From positions 27,209,395 to 27,273,394 of the forward strand of contig NC_135250.1 in NCBI RefSeq assembly GCF_964204865.1: a stretch of DNA of 64,000 bases, in the 5' to 3' direction. The notes beneath the pieces were generated by a model. It did no database searches. It was given only the letters and a program-made list of their open reading frames with translations, and was not told the DNA's origin. The stretch comes from Styela clava. Lineage: Eukaryota > Chordata > Ascidiacea > Stolidobranchia > Styelidae. The stretch's first letter is position 1. Every line of letters starts with the position of its first letter. Of this stretch, positions 39,421-50,840 are shown piece after piece. The translations under genes and the position numbers were made by a program.

Positions 39421-40439
39421 AACTAACAGAATTGTGTTAAACGTAACGAAAATATGATTGAAAATTTTACATATTGCCTTCAACATAAATGTTTTGTTGT
39501 TTCTTAATTTGAATGCTGTGTATATGAATCAACAAATTCATTTTACCTTTCTATGTCGTTTACTTTCCATTACGTAGTGTTTGCTTCTTATGTTACGTCT
39601 AATGGAGAAAGACGTACTTGCTGCAATGTCGCGAGCTGCAGTATATTTATCTGCTGAATCAAGTTTAGCGAACATGAGTAATTTTTTCAGCATTTCAAAG
39701 TAAACCCAGGCAGAAATGGCGGAAGAAGAGTTGACCATTTGCCTTTGTTCTTTAGACCTGCATGTTGCCTATAGAAAAACTAAACTTGATAATGAACTTA
39801 ACAGTCAAAAAGCTAGGCCGATGGTTAACGAAAATGCCACTACCCTTCCTCAGTTAGTCCGCTTTAGGTTGACGGGGACGCGATATTGGACGGTTAGTTG
39901 GGTGACAACTTCACGATCCCTAGATAGCCATGGCGACCCATTTAGACGTAACTTTGATTTATTTTCCACGGAACACTCGGGAGACGATTGAGAAACGCTG
40001 TGTTAGAGCATGCTCCGAATTGACAGTGGCGAATTATTCACAAGGGTTCACAACTCTTAGTCGAATCAAAATGGATGAGATTGAAAACGTTGAAGGTGAT
40101 TACAAGAAACTTAACGAACTCAAATATATATATCAGTATGGGTTACGCGAGACCAAACTGTTTTTACTTTATAAATTCGCGTTAGTGGATACGTATTATA
40201 TGCGTACAATGTAATGACGCTATAGCGGGGATAAATATGACTATTCTATGTAATAATTCAAGAGTCACAATTCACACAAACGTCACAATAACAAATGTAT
40301 TTTTGAGATGTTTCGTCTGATCAAAGTCAAGTTTCCTCAGACAAGCGCTTTAAAACAAGCATAAGCGTAATATCATACGCGAGGGGTTTTCTGAACTGCT
40401 CGTTGCCGCAGGCGATCGTTCTAATATTTTCTCAACGGT

Positions 40440-41480
40440 TTATACCACTTGTACTATTTCTACCACTTGAACTACTCATAACTCTATTCAGCGTGTAGCA
40501 CTTGTCGATAATTAGTGCGAACTCGTTTTCGTCATCAGTCTCAGTCGTGTGACAGGGTACAGTCAGAGCTGTTGTCGGTATGATTGGGTTATTGCGTAAA
40601 ATTTGATTTAATAACTACCTATGCCATGTGGATATATATTGGTAGTATTTATCGAGCAGTGGTCAAATTGATAAGTAGTAAGGATTTATATGCTTCCAAA
40701 ATGTTCAGAAATGTCGCTAGATGGATGGCAATCATTTCAGTTCGATGTCTTTTGAAGCAAGCGAGCTTATCCTGAAATGTAAACACGGGGAAATCATCAA
40801 CTCAGACAAGAATCGTCCTAATTAGAGCCCAATTACTGGAAAAGAGCTGACATGGTTTCCAAATCAGCTCAATAGGCAAAACAGATTTTGATTTGGATCC
40901 CGAGAAGCATGCTAACAATAAATAAATTACCTAATTTCCATACATGCTTTGTTTATGATGATGAATTTCGCAAGCAAATACCAGTGATGCCTCCCAAAAC
41001 TTTTGACTGTTACCAGTTTCGGAATTACTTTAGCATTGCATTTGTAATCATTAACATCCACCTCAATTCATTCCGTATGCGGCTGTTGTGGTGTAGGATG
41101 CTATAGCCGGAGTTTATACATCTTCAATTTTTCCCCCGTGTGGCGCAGTGGCATCATGTGCAAGGGGATTGCTAAAGTGCTTTTCTCAGACACTTACACT
41201 TGTACTATTTATATCACTTGAGCTGCTCGTATCATTTATTCAACGTGTACCACTTGAACGACATGTCGGTACTAAGTGTGGACTTTTAGTTTAGTTTTTG
41301 CTGATCTGTGGTATTCTATCATTTACCTTGGAACACTAAGAGTGGTAATCCGTATTATTGAGTTCAGTGGTGCATTTGAATCGGCAAGTAGTGAGTTATA
41401 TGTTTCCAAAATGTTTTCAAATAATGGAAATTCGGAAATCCTGATAAATAAAAGACATTTCTTAGGCTGAAATTAGCTGC
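40440..41480. repeat. Diverged direct repeat pair
   Basis: cttgtactatttctaccact tgaactactc (40445) pairs with cttgtactatttatatcact tgagctgctc (41205). gcttccaaaatgttca (40690) pairs with gtttccaaaatgtttt (41402). The separation is about 715-760 bases. Confidence 0.6.
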
Positions 41481-42578
41481 CAATATTGTTTGAAGGTTGT
41501 TGATAGGGCCCTAGACCAGTTTCACACGCCAACTTGCGAAAAGAACCTCTCAAAATGAGCATCGAATTTTTCCCCCAGGGTTAAAGGTCGAGTATACACT
41601 CACGCTACAAGCGTTTGAATATCATATTCCTGTACCGGTATTCGGTGGAATGCTTTTGTTTGCTAGGGCTAGCGACATGCCATGAATGTACCTCGTTTAC
41701 CTGTTTACAGTTAACTTGTTTTGTATAAATGCAGCAGGCAGGCATTGCTGCAAATAACAGAATAATGCTGCATGTCAATTACAGAATTGTGAGCATGTGG
41801 TAGTGCACTACCGGTATTTGTAGGCGTAACTAGTCCAGTAGAGTGTTCAGACGCTTTTTTTTGTATTGATCGCCGCCTTATTCTTTATTTGCATACGTGC
41901 TTATAGTCTATCTGAATAATCAGGTATTACATTGTTGTTTTTTGCTATTTTTTCAAATTTATTCTCCTAAATACTGAAATAATTCTTGCTTTCTTATTGA
42001 TACATTCATGCGATTGGTGTGTGTGTAATGAGTTGAGAAATTTGACTTAGTTGAATAGATACAAGCCACACACATACCGGTACTGCTGCTGTGACTACCC
42101 AACCAACAAAATAACACCAAACAAAAATGTGATCTGAAATTTTAATGTAAGTAAGAAAAGTCTGTATGACGCAGATAGAAACACATGTTCAGTTCGAATC
42201 AAACCAACTCAATTTTTAACTAAGCAGGTACCGGTAAGCTATGTCTCATGCTGCTTTAAACATTTGGGTTGTAACATTTGGGTTGTATTTTTACATCACA
42301 TTTTTGTTTGGCATTGGTTAAGCAGTTACGGTACGCTGTTGACTTTACGAGACCCCAGGACTTTATATACGGTAACACCCTGTATATTTCATTTGACTCT
42401 CAAAACTGTAAAAATGGAATAAACTTATACTTTTTATTGTTTTATACCATATTAATTTGAACATGTAATAAAAACAACTCACCATCATCAAATATGGGAT
42501 TTACTGTACTATCTGTTGGATTTAAAATTACTTGTTATATATCTATATGTACAGCTAATACGTAAAGCTTTAGCAAAA

Positions 42579-45500
42579 ATGGATCTGAATAAATTCAATG
42601 GTAATGAAGTTTTGCCATCATCGCCTACAGACAGCATTTATCTGGGAGCGGAGTTCGATAGCTTTGATGATTTCGAAGTTGCTTTCAAACAGTGGTGCTT
42701 TATGAAGGATTCTAAATATTCTATTCAGCATAGCCAAACGATTACGGACATTAATAGCAGACGCATAAAACGTGACGTGCCGTTATACGACTCGAAGTTT
42801 CGATATAAAACTGCTCGGTATGTTTGTGTTTGTAGCGGTTCACCGAGAACAAAATTTCGAATAGGAGACGGAAAAACGATAAGAAGGTGACTTAATTTTA
42901 CTAGTTTTACTTTTTTTTTTTCATCATTGCCCACTCAATATGATTTCATGCAGTAAATAGTTGATCTCTAATATATGGTGCATCGAGCTAAGCATTAGGA
43001 ATACGCTTGCCGCCACACCTCTGCTTACCCTGTGTGGGTTCGAATCTAATACAGGGTTAATCAAGTGCCAGAGGGTTGCTGGACTCCTCGCCGTTGTAGA
43101 GTGGTTCACTACGGCACCTCCACCATCAAGTCCATGCATCTGAAAACAAATAACTGGCTAACTAATCCCATATCCGGCATGAACTGATAAGCCGTCTTAT
43201 CGACTTTTCTCTTCCCCTCGGGATTAATCCTATCCTATGTGTATTGTAGTTGAACTTGGTTTTCTGACCCTAAACAATCATGTCTAATGAAGGTTTACTG
43301 TATAAGTTAGCCATGAATGAGAAATGCAAGTTTCACATTTCCTAAGTAAATTTTTGTATATAAATTAAAATAAACTAGACTAACCTGAACTAGAAATCAA
43401 GAGGTTTCACCTAGAAAGTTGGTCATATGTGGATTAGAGCATAAAAATCTCAATATTTGATTATATTTCAGATCAGCAAAGCAGGGATGTCCTTCATTTT
43501 TGACAATAACTGTTGACAAATGTCGAATGGATAAACTTGTTGTTATTAAATTGAACAGAACCCATAATCACCGTGGACTCAGTGATGTGTAAGTTTGAGA
43601 TTTTTTACTTTCAAGTAGTAAATTAGCAAATCAACTGATGAAGATTGAGGTCTGAGGTTCTGTATTGTTTTTCTTTGGCCCTTTAAAAGGAGGGTAATGT
43701 ACATATATAAGAGGTTTCTAATCTCAATAAACTCAGGACGCAATCGCTATTAATAATACGAGTCAGGAAGCACGGCACAGATTTTATTTTAGAGATTTAC
43801 ATTTCATGAACATCTAACCGATGCTACTTGGGTGAAACAGTATGCAATCTATAAGGTACAAAAAATACATTGAATTCTATATCATGTGTTCACATTTATT
43901 TTCTTTTTTTTTCAGGAAATATTCTCTTGATGGAGTCCTTAGCATGAATAGTTTTAACAGATCATTTGATTCAAATATTGACCCATCTTTGACTCTTGGA
44001 TCAGAAAAGAATATTCCATCGGTATGTATTCAGGGAAGCGATGTCTCGTAATTTTGTGTCCCACTTGCCAAGTTTGGACCACAGTAGATAAGTGGGGGCG
44101 TGGGGCGCATATGGGACAAGTGTGTAAAAATTCAAGTGTCGGAGGAGTGAGACAAGTGTTACAAGTGGAAAGTGACATTTTGAGACATCGTCCGAAAGGG
44201 CTTTTGGTGGATGATTCATTTGGTTTTTCTCTCAGAACAAGCAAGGTTTCTGAAATCATTGAAATAACAGTCTGTTTGGTATAAAAGAATAGTAATTAGA
44301 CATGGCCAACAATTACAATCTGAATGGGGCCAGCATAGGCTGACCTTTGAAGATGAGAATACTACATGCTTGGGTCAATGGGCGAACCTAAATTCTTTAC
44401 CAAAATTTGTTTAATGCCAACGTTGTCAAATTCTAGTTTGTATGAAATATAATTCAAGTACAAAAGGATGGAATATTTCCTCAAGACGTAAGATTCTCAT
44501 ATGAATACTCATGTAATTTAAACACACATATAATCGGATGGAATTTTCATATTCATTCACAATTTATCTTGAGAGAAAAGGAAATCTGATCATAGGGATA
44601 AATCAGGGGTGTGTACTGTGTAACATTTTTTGTTGGTGGGCAGGGCCGTATAACCCATTTCATACATCTATCTGGGCCATGCAAAAAAATTACTGTAGGA
44701 TTTTTTCATATACACAACTATTTGAAAAATTCTCACAATGCAAAATTTTATATATTTAACATTATCGAGACAGATTAGAGTTCGTGTTACCATTTAGTTG
44801 AAAGAAGTTAGAATTTTATATTTCATGAAGAAAAGTCAGAGTTCTGACAAGGGCCGCACGAAATGTTTTTTTGTGTGTCCCAGTCAAATGTCTGAAGTCA
44901 GCTATATACCTAACAAAAATGTTGTACATTTCTGTATTATATTAATCAATTTTGGCCATCTCTGATGGACAGTAGCTGTGACTAGTTTTTGTTTTTTATT
45001 TAGATCAAAGAGGAAAGTGATGTAGTCTTCGGAGCATATTCTACGTCATCATCTGAAGATGCTTTTCACCCCAGAGAAGAAATAACACAACAAAATGAAG
45101 TTTTTAACACTGGTTCAAGTACACCATATAGTAATAATAATCCCGATATAACTTCCCAATTGAGAATAGACAAGGTGGCTCATGGAAAACAAATTTTTGA
45201 ACGAGAGTCTGAAGAGTTGATTCATTCTTTGAAAAGAAAATATCCAGAAATAAATGACACTGATTTGAATTCTAATTGGACAAGGGGAACACTAGAAACG
45301 AACGTGAATCAAGCTCTTAAGCTTGTAGAAGGTAAGGTGAACATTTTTGAAATCGACTCATTTTCTCATAGGGTGCTAGAATGTTATGTAATAAATTGCA
45401 ATTTCTTCTTGTTTACTTCCTACTTCGATTCGGTTGCCACAAGGATGCTTGAATAAGATAGTATTATAAAGATCAATAAGAATAACTCAATCTTTTTCCA

Positions 45501-46517
45501 CAAAATAGCAAGTCGTTGTTGGTTGTCCATCAGTCGCCCATAGTGGTCTACAAATTAAAGTTTGATTAAGTAATGCAAATGCATTGTCTGAAATGCAATG
45601 GTTGTCAAAGTTATTATAACGAGTCTGGATTTGATAGGTGATCACAAAAGGAAGAACCTAGATCATTAGGTTCTTATTCTAGCTGGTTCTCAACCAGTGG
45701 GCCATGGCCCCCACTGCTGGGCCACAGGAACATTTTCAAGTGGGCCACAGACCTATTAAAAATTGCTTAGATTTGTCGATAAAGTTAGTTGAATTTGATG
45801 GTAGTAGCAATAGATGATGCAGTTTTTTGTTACAGAGCGGTGATTTTCACTTAATTATTATTAAACTGAAAGTGTCTATTTTCGCAGAATGAATTCTATG
45901 TTTTTCTTGAAGTTTTTCCCTCGCAAGAAAATATTAGTGGGCCACAGAATTTTTGTGCAACGAAAATGGGCCACGAAAAAAAAAGGTTGAGAACCACTAA
46001 GTAAATACAATATTACATTTGTGCAAAGCCTCCTAAATTACTGAAACTTCTGGGTACAACGAACAATCATACACAAATTCTACTGAATTAATTGAGAAAT
46101 TTATGGATTTTGTTTTTTTCTTTATTTGGTGAGGGAAGCCGTTCGATGCATTTAGCTACCTAATAAAGGACCTGAAATCTTGTTAACTTATAATTTAATG
46201 ACTAAAAACGGCCGCATGTGCTGTTCAAATTTCATAAAATACAAATATAAAGTATTACATACAATTGTATAATAATTACGGTAATTCATTATTACAATAT
46301 GTCAAACACACAGCGTTCATTTTTGTGTTTCACAGATCAACCAAAACAAGATGAGGAAGATTTATTTTGCCGAGGTCTCGCAATGAAACTCAGAACTCTT
46401 GATCCGCTTAAAAGATCACAAATCAAACTTCAAATTCAAATGTTGCTTCATAACATACAGTTTTCAGAATGCCCAGTTTCGTTTGACAACGGAATTAATT
46501 TTGGGCTTAATTCTTGA
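42579..46517 (+). CDS. ZSWIM3/FAR1-type zinc domain plus BESS motif protein (5 exons)
   Basis: Exons 42579-42886, 43472-43588, 43916-44021, 45004-45331, 46336-46517; GT-AG introns, phases consistent, 346 residues. Residues ~25-142 resemble the N-terminal domain of ZSWIM1/3 and FAR1/FLYWCH-like zinc domains: an FDSFDDFEVAFKQW helix, Cys83-x-Cys85, GCPSF with Cys109, and His134-Asn-His136. Residues ~296-328 form a BESS motif (LDPLKRSQIKLQIQMLLHNI), a protein-interaction helix pair found in arthropod MADF proteins. Together these suggest a DNA-binding or transcription-associated nuclear protein. The frame is open upstream to a TTG at 42516, but the first ATG in good context (aaaATGG) is 42579; a possible 5' UTR acceptor (tgtacag) lies just upstream. 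There is no SWIM or transposase domain. An hAT-like MITE sits in the last intron. Confidence 0.8.
42975..43240 (+). mobile_element. tRNA-derived SINE (family 1), near full length
   Basis: tRNA-like head (gagctaagcattaggaatac, box B ggttcgaatct near 43038). The body is shared with other copies: gctggactcctcgccgttgt, aactggctaactaatcccat and gataagccgtcttatcgact. The tail is aatcctatcctatg. It lies in intron 1 of the zinc-domain gene. Confidence 0.85.
44058..44176. repeat. GGGACAAGTG minisatellite, second locus
   Basis: gtcccacttgcc, atgggacaagtgtg, gagacaagtgttacaagtgg. The same motif as at 5.15-5.45 kb, here in intron 3 of the zinc-domain gene just past the donor at 44021. Confidence 0.65.
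45683..45998. mobile_element. hAT-like MITE in the last intron of the zinc-domain gene
   Basis: Left end ctggttctcaaccagtgggc, right end ggttgagaaccact; gtgggccac(ag) recurs near both ends. A clean 8-bp flank was not found. Confidence 0.75.
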
Positions 46518-47847
46518 TCTTGCTTGGTTGCTGCTCAGAAAAAAACTTGCCCACTGTACAAGGATGTCATATTGGGCATTGACCATGAAATATTTGAAAT
46601 CTCAGACTACTTAGTAGATCTTGTATTCGAGTGTGTGTAGCATGGCTTAGTTAGTAGCAGGGTGACCAAAACAAACATTTTATTAGTTTTTAAAATTAGT
46701 TATATTTGATATATTAAATCCCTATCTTTGAGAATATTTTAAAATCTAATTTCATTCTACTATTTTAAACTGTTGATACTTGGACCAATAGTAGTCATTT
46801 TTTGGTAACACTGGAAAAGTGTGTATCAAAAATTGGTTATATTCGATATAGCAAGTCTTTGATTTTAGTGATAGTTTGGAATATTTCAATACTAAATTTT
46901 GTTATTTTAACTATTGATACCTAATAACCAGAGACCAATAGTAGAATTTATTCACTTTTTGTCACAGTATAAAAGTGAAAGCCAATGTTTATTTTGACTG
47001 CCAGAGAATCTCCCTAATTTGCTCAAGCGCACTCTATCAGCACTGCCATCTTTGTTTCTGATGAATTAATCAGGCAAAGAAAGTCTATATGTCATTCATG
47101 GCCTATGAAAACAATATTTGACATTGATGACATAGCCTATAATGTTGACTTGCACAAATTACACCGTTCTAAAACATTTTTGTTCGGAATATTAAATATT
47201 TTGGCATCTGCCATCCCTGGTTTGTAGTAGATTTAATCATAACAGATATTTGCAATCAATGTACAATGCGGTGGTACAAGCATGACTTGTTTGAAGCTTT
47301 GTTATGAGTAAAGGTACAATTGGACATTTCAAAAATATAAACTTTGTTTTTTAAAATAACCAATATCAGCTTTAACTGTATTAATAAAGGGTGAAACTTG
47401 AAAAAGCTGCATTACGCAAATGAGTCTAAATATATTTTTGATAAACATCTAACTTTTTTTTGAAATATTGCTTCTATCTAAGATTAGATAGATACTGGGT
47501 AAAACACCAACTCCGCCATAATGTTTCCAATTTCTTTTTTTTTTTGAATTTCAGCATTCTTTTTTCTTGAAACCCTGTTATAGCATTGGCTCACTTGTTA
47601 CTAATAAGGACTTTTCGTTTCACAATAAAACCTCATTCTAATGAAAGAGTACCTGACCTCTTTAGTGTTCCCAAACTTTATATTTTATTTTACCAATTTC
47701 GTTTGCACTGTATTAATTGTAACTAAAATCAGTGTTTTACTGCTTCAATAAACAATCATGTCAAAATTTTTTATCGTTTGATCAGTAAACAAATTGAAGA
47801 CCATGATTGAAGATATGTAAAATCAGTAAAAGAATTGCATTTTATTC
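46518..47847. other. Convergent intergenic region
   Basis: AT-rich. It should hold the 3' ends of the zinc-domain gene and GALK1. An internal diverged repeat (aattggttatattcgatata near 46830 and aattagttatatttgatata near 46690) is the only structure seen. Confidence 0.5.
47841..47846 (-). terminator. Candidate poly(A) signal for GALK1
   Basis: AATAAA on the minus strand about 190 bases past the galactokinase stop codon. Confidence 0.4.
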
Positions 47848-48036
47848 CACATGAATATGAGTTTAAAAATTGAAGAATAATTTAAAATGGAGAATTCAGG
47901 CATTTGAGGTACAGATTTTTGATTTTACATTTTATAAAATCAGATATACGAATTAGATTTCATTCAGCACCATTATGAGATTAAAAATTGAAGAATAGTT
48001 TAATCGTAGAATTAAGGCATTTGAGGTAAATGTACT
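47848..48036 (-). repeat. Tandem duplication in GALK1 3' UTR
   Basis: Two related units lie next to each other just past the galactokinase stop. Both carry, on the plus strand, taaaaattgaagaata, then gaatt..ggcatttgaggta, then a T-rich gattttgattt end. The copies start near 47855 and 47980, about 120 bases apart, and differ by scattered substitutions. The second copy runs into the end of the coding frame. Confidence 0.65.
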
Positions 48037-49395
48037 TCAGATTTTGATTTCATGAGCTCCACTGGATGCTGTCGCAATGTAGAATGTCGCATTACCACTA
48101 TACTTATTTGTTATGTAGTTCACTACATCTTGTACATATTTTGCATAAAGGAGAGTGACTGTGCATCCTCCAAAACCACCACCAGTCATTCTGCTTCCAA
48201 GGACCCCTTCACATTCTAATGCAGCTGCTACTAGTTCGTCAAGTTCTGCACAGCTTACTTCATAATCATTCTGTAAAGAGTTATGACTTTGCACCATTAG
48301 TTTGCCAAACTCAACATAGTTTGATTGTTGAAGGGCTTTCGCTGCTTGTTGCGTTCTTTCTATTTCACCAATAACATGTCTAGCCCGCTTAAAAACAACA
48401 TCAGACATTGCGTCTTTATTTGTATTTAAGTCTTCCATAGAAGCAGATCTCAAACTTTTCTTTTTCATTATTGCAGCAGCCTCCATGCATTGTCTCTTTC
48501 GTGTTGGGTACTCGCTTCCAGTCAGTTCATGACGTATGTTAGAATTGGTGATTAGAACCACAACATTGGGGTCTGACAGGGGAACGTAGATGCCCTGCAT
48601 AGATTCACAATCTATCAATAATGCTTTCCCTTGTTCAGCCATTGTGGATATAAATTGGTCCATGATACCACATGGCATTCCAGCGTAATCATGCTCAGCT
48701 TTCTGGCATGCAAGAGCTTTCTGCTTGAGATCCGTAGCCCTTACACATGTCAAGCTTTCAAGAAATGTATACATGGCAACTTCAAGTGAAGCTGAGCTTG
48801 ACAAACCCCCTCCTAATGGGACAGAGCTTATGATGACAGCATTAAATGCAGGGAGTGGTTTAAAAGGAAAATTTGCCACGACGCCTTTTACGTAGTTACC
48901 CCATTTCGGTTCTCCTGGTTTGAGTTCACTTTCTATTGAAGGAGTGGTAAAAATTATTTGGCGATTACTCCCAACTGCATCTGACAGGGTGTAAACTGTG
49001 CATTTGTCGGTGACTGCAGCCTTATTGCCAATGACGACGGTCGTCATGGGCAACGCCATAGGCAAAACAAAGCCATCATTATAATCAGTGTGTTCCCCGA
49101 TCAAGTTTACTCGACCTGGTGCGCTGGCTATAATTGACGGATTTTCCCCTGGAAATAATTCTTGAAATCCTGATTTTGCTTTTGAAATCAGCTCATTTTC
49201 TGTCGGGCAATCCGCAATGGCGTTCATCTTGGGTACTCGAAATTTCTGTTTTGTAAGATTTCCCACTAGAGTTGATAACAGCTGACGGACTTTGCAAAAT
49301 CCGGATGCGACAAACTCGTAAACAGCTGCAACAAGGCTAAAATCGTTGATGCGAAACTTGTAGGCACGAAACGTAAAAACGGACCCCGCTGTCAT
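48037..49395 (-). CDS. GALK1: Galactokinase, single exon
   Basis: Uninterrupted 452-residue frame. It phosphorylates galactose at C1 with ATP, the first committed step of the Leloir pathway, in the cytosol. All family motifs are intact: GRVNLIGEHTDYNDG at 94-108 (sugar binding; the TDYN form favours GALK1 over GALK2), GHMP ATP loop GGGLSSSAS at 195-203, catalytic Asp246 in CGIMDQFIS, and MTGGGFGG at 403-410. Human GALK1 is 392 residues; the excess is mostly an N-terminal extension of 56 residues before Met57 (49227), where the family alignment begins. Both ATGs have A at -3. The gene has no introns, unlike the multi-exon vertebrate gene, but every motif is preserved, so it looks functional. 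It converges with the zinc-domain gene and diverges from the exon at 49493. Confidence 0.96.
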   Translation of the reverse strand: MTAGSVFTFRAYKFRINDFSLVAAVYEFVASGFCKVRQLLSTLVGNLTKQKFRVPKMNAIADCPTENELISKAKSGFQELFPGENPSIIASAPGRVNLIGEHTDYNDGFVLPMALPMTTVVIGNKAAVTDKCTVYTLSDAVGSNRQIIFTTPSIESELKPGEPKWGNYVKGVVANFPFKPLPAFNAVIISSVPLGGGLSSSASLEVAMYTFLESLTCVRATDLKQKALACQKAEHDYAGMPCGIMDQFISTMAEQGKALLIDCESMQGIYVPLSDPNVVVLITNSNIRHELTGSEYPTRKRQCMEAAAIMKKKSLRSASMEDLNTNKDAMSDVVFKRARHVIGEIERTQQAAKALQQSNYVEFGKLMVQSHNSLQNDYEVSCAELDELVAAALECEGVLGSRMTGGGFGGCTVTLLYAKYVQDVVNYITNKYSGNATFYIATASSGAHEIKI

Positions 49396-49492
49396 TTTAA
49401 GATTCAGTTAAAATGTGTGATGTCTTATATAGTTTAGGTTTTAGACTGTTGATTAATTTTGACAAGTTCAGTCAGACAATTAATAAGTCAGC

Positions 49493-49652
49493 ATGAAACG
49501 GCGAGATCAATACAGGCGATATAATTTTCGGAAAGAACGTGTTGCTTTGTTGGTGGTTGATGAGACTGCGTTTTATCCGCACGGCGTTTTTTCGAAGAAG
49601 TGTGCGCCGTGGGATGTCGCATGGTCACTTCTAGAATCTTATTTCTGTACGG
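49493..49652 (+). CDS. Candidate first coding exon, possibly an upstream exon of CHORDC1
   Basis: ATG at 49493 opens 53 codons (basic start MKRRDQYRRYNFRKERVALL) ending at a good donor, ACGG|gtatgc. Its composition is more GC-rich than the flanks. It starts 97 bases from the divergent GALK1 ATG, as expected for a shared promoter. Spliced to the acceptor at 51538 it joins CHORDC1 in frame with no stop (phase 1 to phase 1). No known CHORDC1 starts this way, so it may instead be a 5' leader exon with a fortuitous frame, or belong to another transcript. A SINE fills the start of the putative intron. Confidence 0.35.
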
Positions 49653-49660
49653 GTATGCTA

Positions 49661-50012
49661 TTTAGGATAGGATAGGATTTACATATTTATCCCGGGGGAG
49701 AGGAAAGCCGATAAGACGGCTTATCCATATGGCGAACCACGGCCTCTCGTCCGGTTACCATTCCAAGTCGGGTATGGGATTAGTTTTTACTGTATTGTTT
49801 GTTTTCGGAAGCATGGACTTGGTGGTGGAGGAAGCCGTAACCGACCAGCGGTTACGTGAACCACCCAACGACGGCGAGGAGTCCAGCAATCCTCTCGCAC
49901 ATAACCATCCCTGCATGGGATTCGAACCTGCGAACCCATGCAGAGTGACTAGAGGTGCGGTGGCGAGCGTATTCCTAACGCTTAGCCCGTTGAGCCACAC
50001 CGCCGCGCCAAT
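49661..50012 (-). mobile_element. tRNA-derived SINE (family 1), full length
   Basis: On the minus strand it starts TGGCGCGGCGGTGTGGCTCA, with box A TGGCTCAACGGGCTAAGCG and box B GGTTCGAATCC. The same body as at 42975 follows, and the tail is (TCCTA)n. It contains the clearest RNA polymerase III promoter boxes in the window. Confidence 0.92.
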
Positions 50013-50664
50013 TTGGTTGCGGACTGCGTTTGGAATTTTTCGGTTAGATACTGTCCCTTATTTATTATCTCATTTATTATTTAATTATTGAAAATTACAC
50101 TTTGTTGGAACCATAAAAAAAAAAAAAGATTATTAACTGAGCGGATATGGACATGCGTTTGTTAATATATTATTATAGGCATATGACAGTATGATTAATA
50201 CCAAACGTATGTATACTTTCATACTTATACAAATGTCTATAAGGTAAGGTACCGTACCATATAGATGCGGTATGTAATTATTAGATGATAATTATTGGAA
50301 AAACTTGTTTTTACGTTTTTTATCTTAAAAATAAAAATATTACCGGTATTATGATGATGATGATTCTGAAAATTATGAAAAATGGATGATGACAAATTCT
50401 ACCTTTGATGAACGGTATCTGGGTAGCTTATACGGTATTAATAATGCATGTAATGTCTGAACTCTGAATGTACTGTCTGACTGTTAAGTAATTCTTTTTA
50501 ATAATACTTTATTTACTTTATTTATGTTTATTGGAAAGTAAAAATATAATAAAACAAAACGCTGAAACGACGCATGACAAAACAGAATAAATATGGTACC
50601 AGATCTAATTCAGATCTGCAAATACTGAAATACATTATTTTTATTAATGTAGTCTATTATTTTG

Positions 50665-50721
50665 TTATTGGATAGGATTTAAATATTCATCACAGAGTCT
50701 GGGAGTGAAAAAAGCCGACAA
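50665..50721 (-). mobile_element. SINE family 1, tail fragment
   Basis: ttggataggatttaaatatt cat... and aaaaagccgacaag match the 3' end of the copy 650 bases away. Confidence 0.5.
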
Positions 50722-50840
50722 GTATAAGTATAAGTATAAGTTTATTTCGACTCCATAATCAGCAAAACAATAAAATGAATGCTAAAAATAAATAAATAAA
50801 AACTGATTATGAAATCAGGAGAGCGAACAAAACCTTAGAT
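50718..50840 (-). mobile_element. Probable non-LTR retrotransposon 3' tail with microsatellite
   Basis: On the minus strand: GCTGATTATGGAGTCGAAAT followed by AAACTTATACTTATACTTAT. A poly(A)-signal-like 3' end running into a short tandem repeat is the pattern of L2/CR1/RTE-type LINE tails. No reverse transcriptase is nearby. Confidence 0.45.

Larger units (their letters stand above)
30301..42578. other. 12-kb stretch with no supported gene
   Basis: Contains tandem repeats (31.2-32.4 and 34.9-35.1 kb), a foldback MITE, GGYRCTCC MITE fragments and the 40.4/41.2 kb repeat pair. Short open frames lack splice context or recognisable motifs. Unfound 5' exons of the CAP-Gly gene could lie here. Confidence 0.55.

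Noticed and set aside
39716-40214. Two overlapping plus-strand frames starting MAEEELTICL and MATHLDVTLI
   Set aside because: No known domain, no convincing splice sites, and the frames overlap each other in different phases.
43954-44284. Three open frames of 72-101 residues
   Set aside because: They lie over the end of exon 43916-44021 and the adjacent minisatellite.
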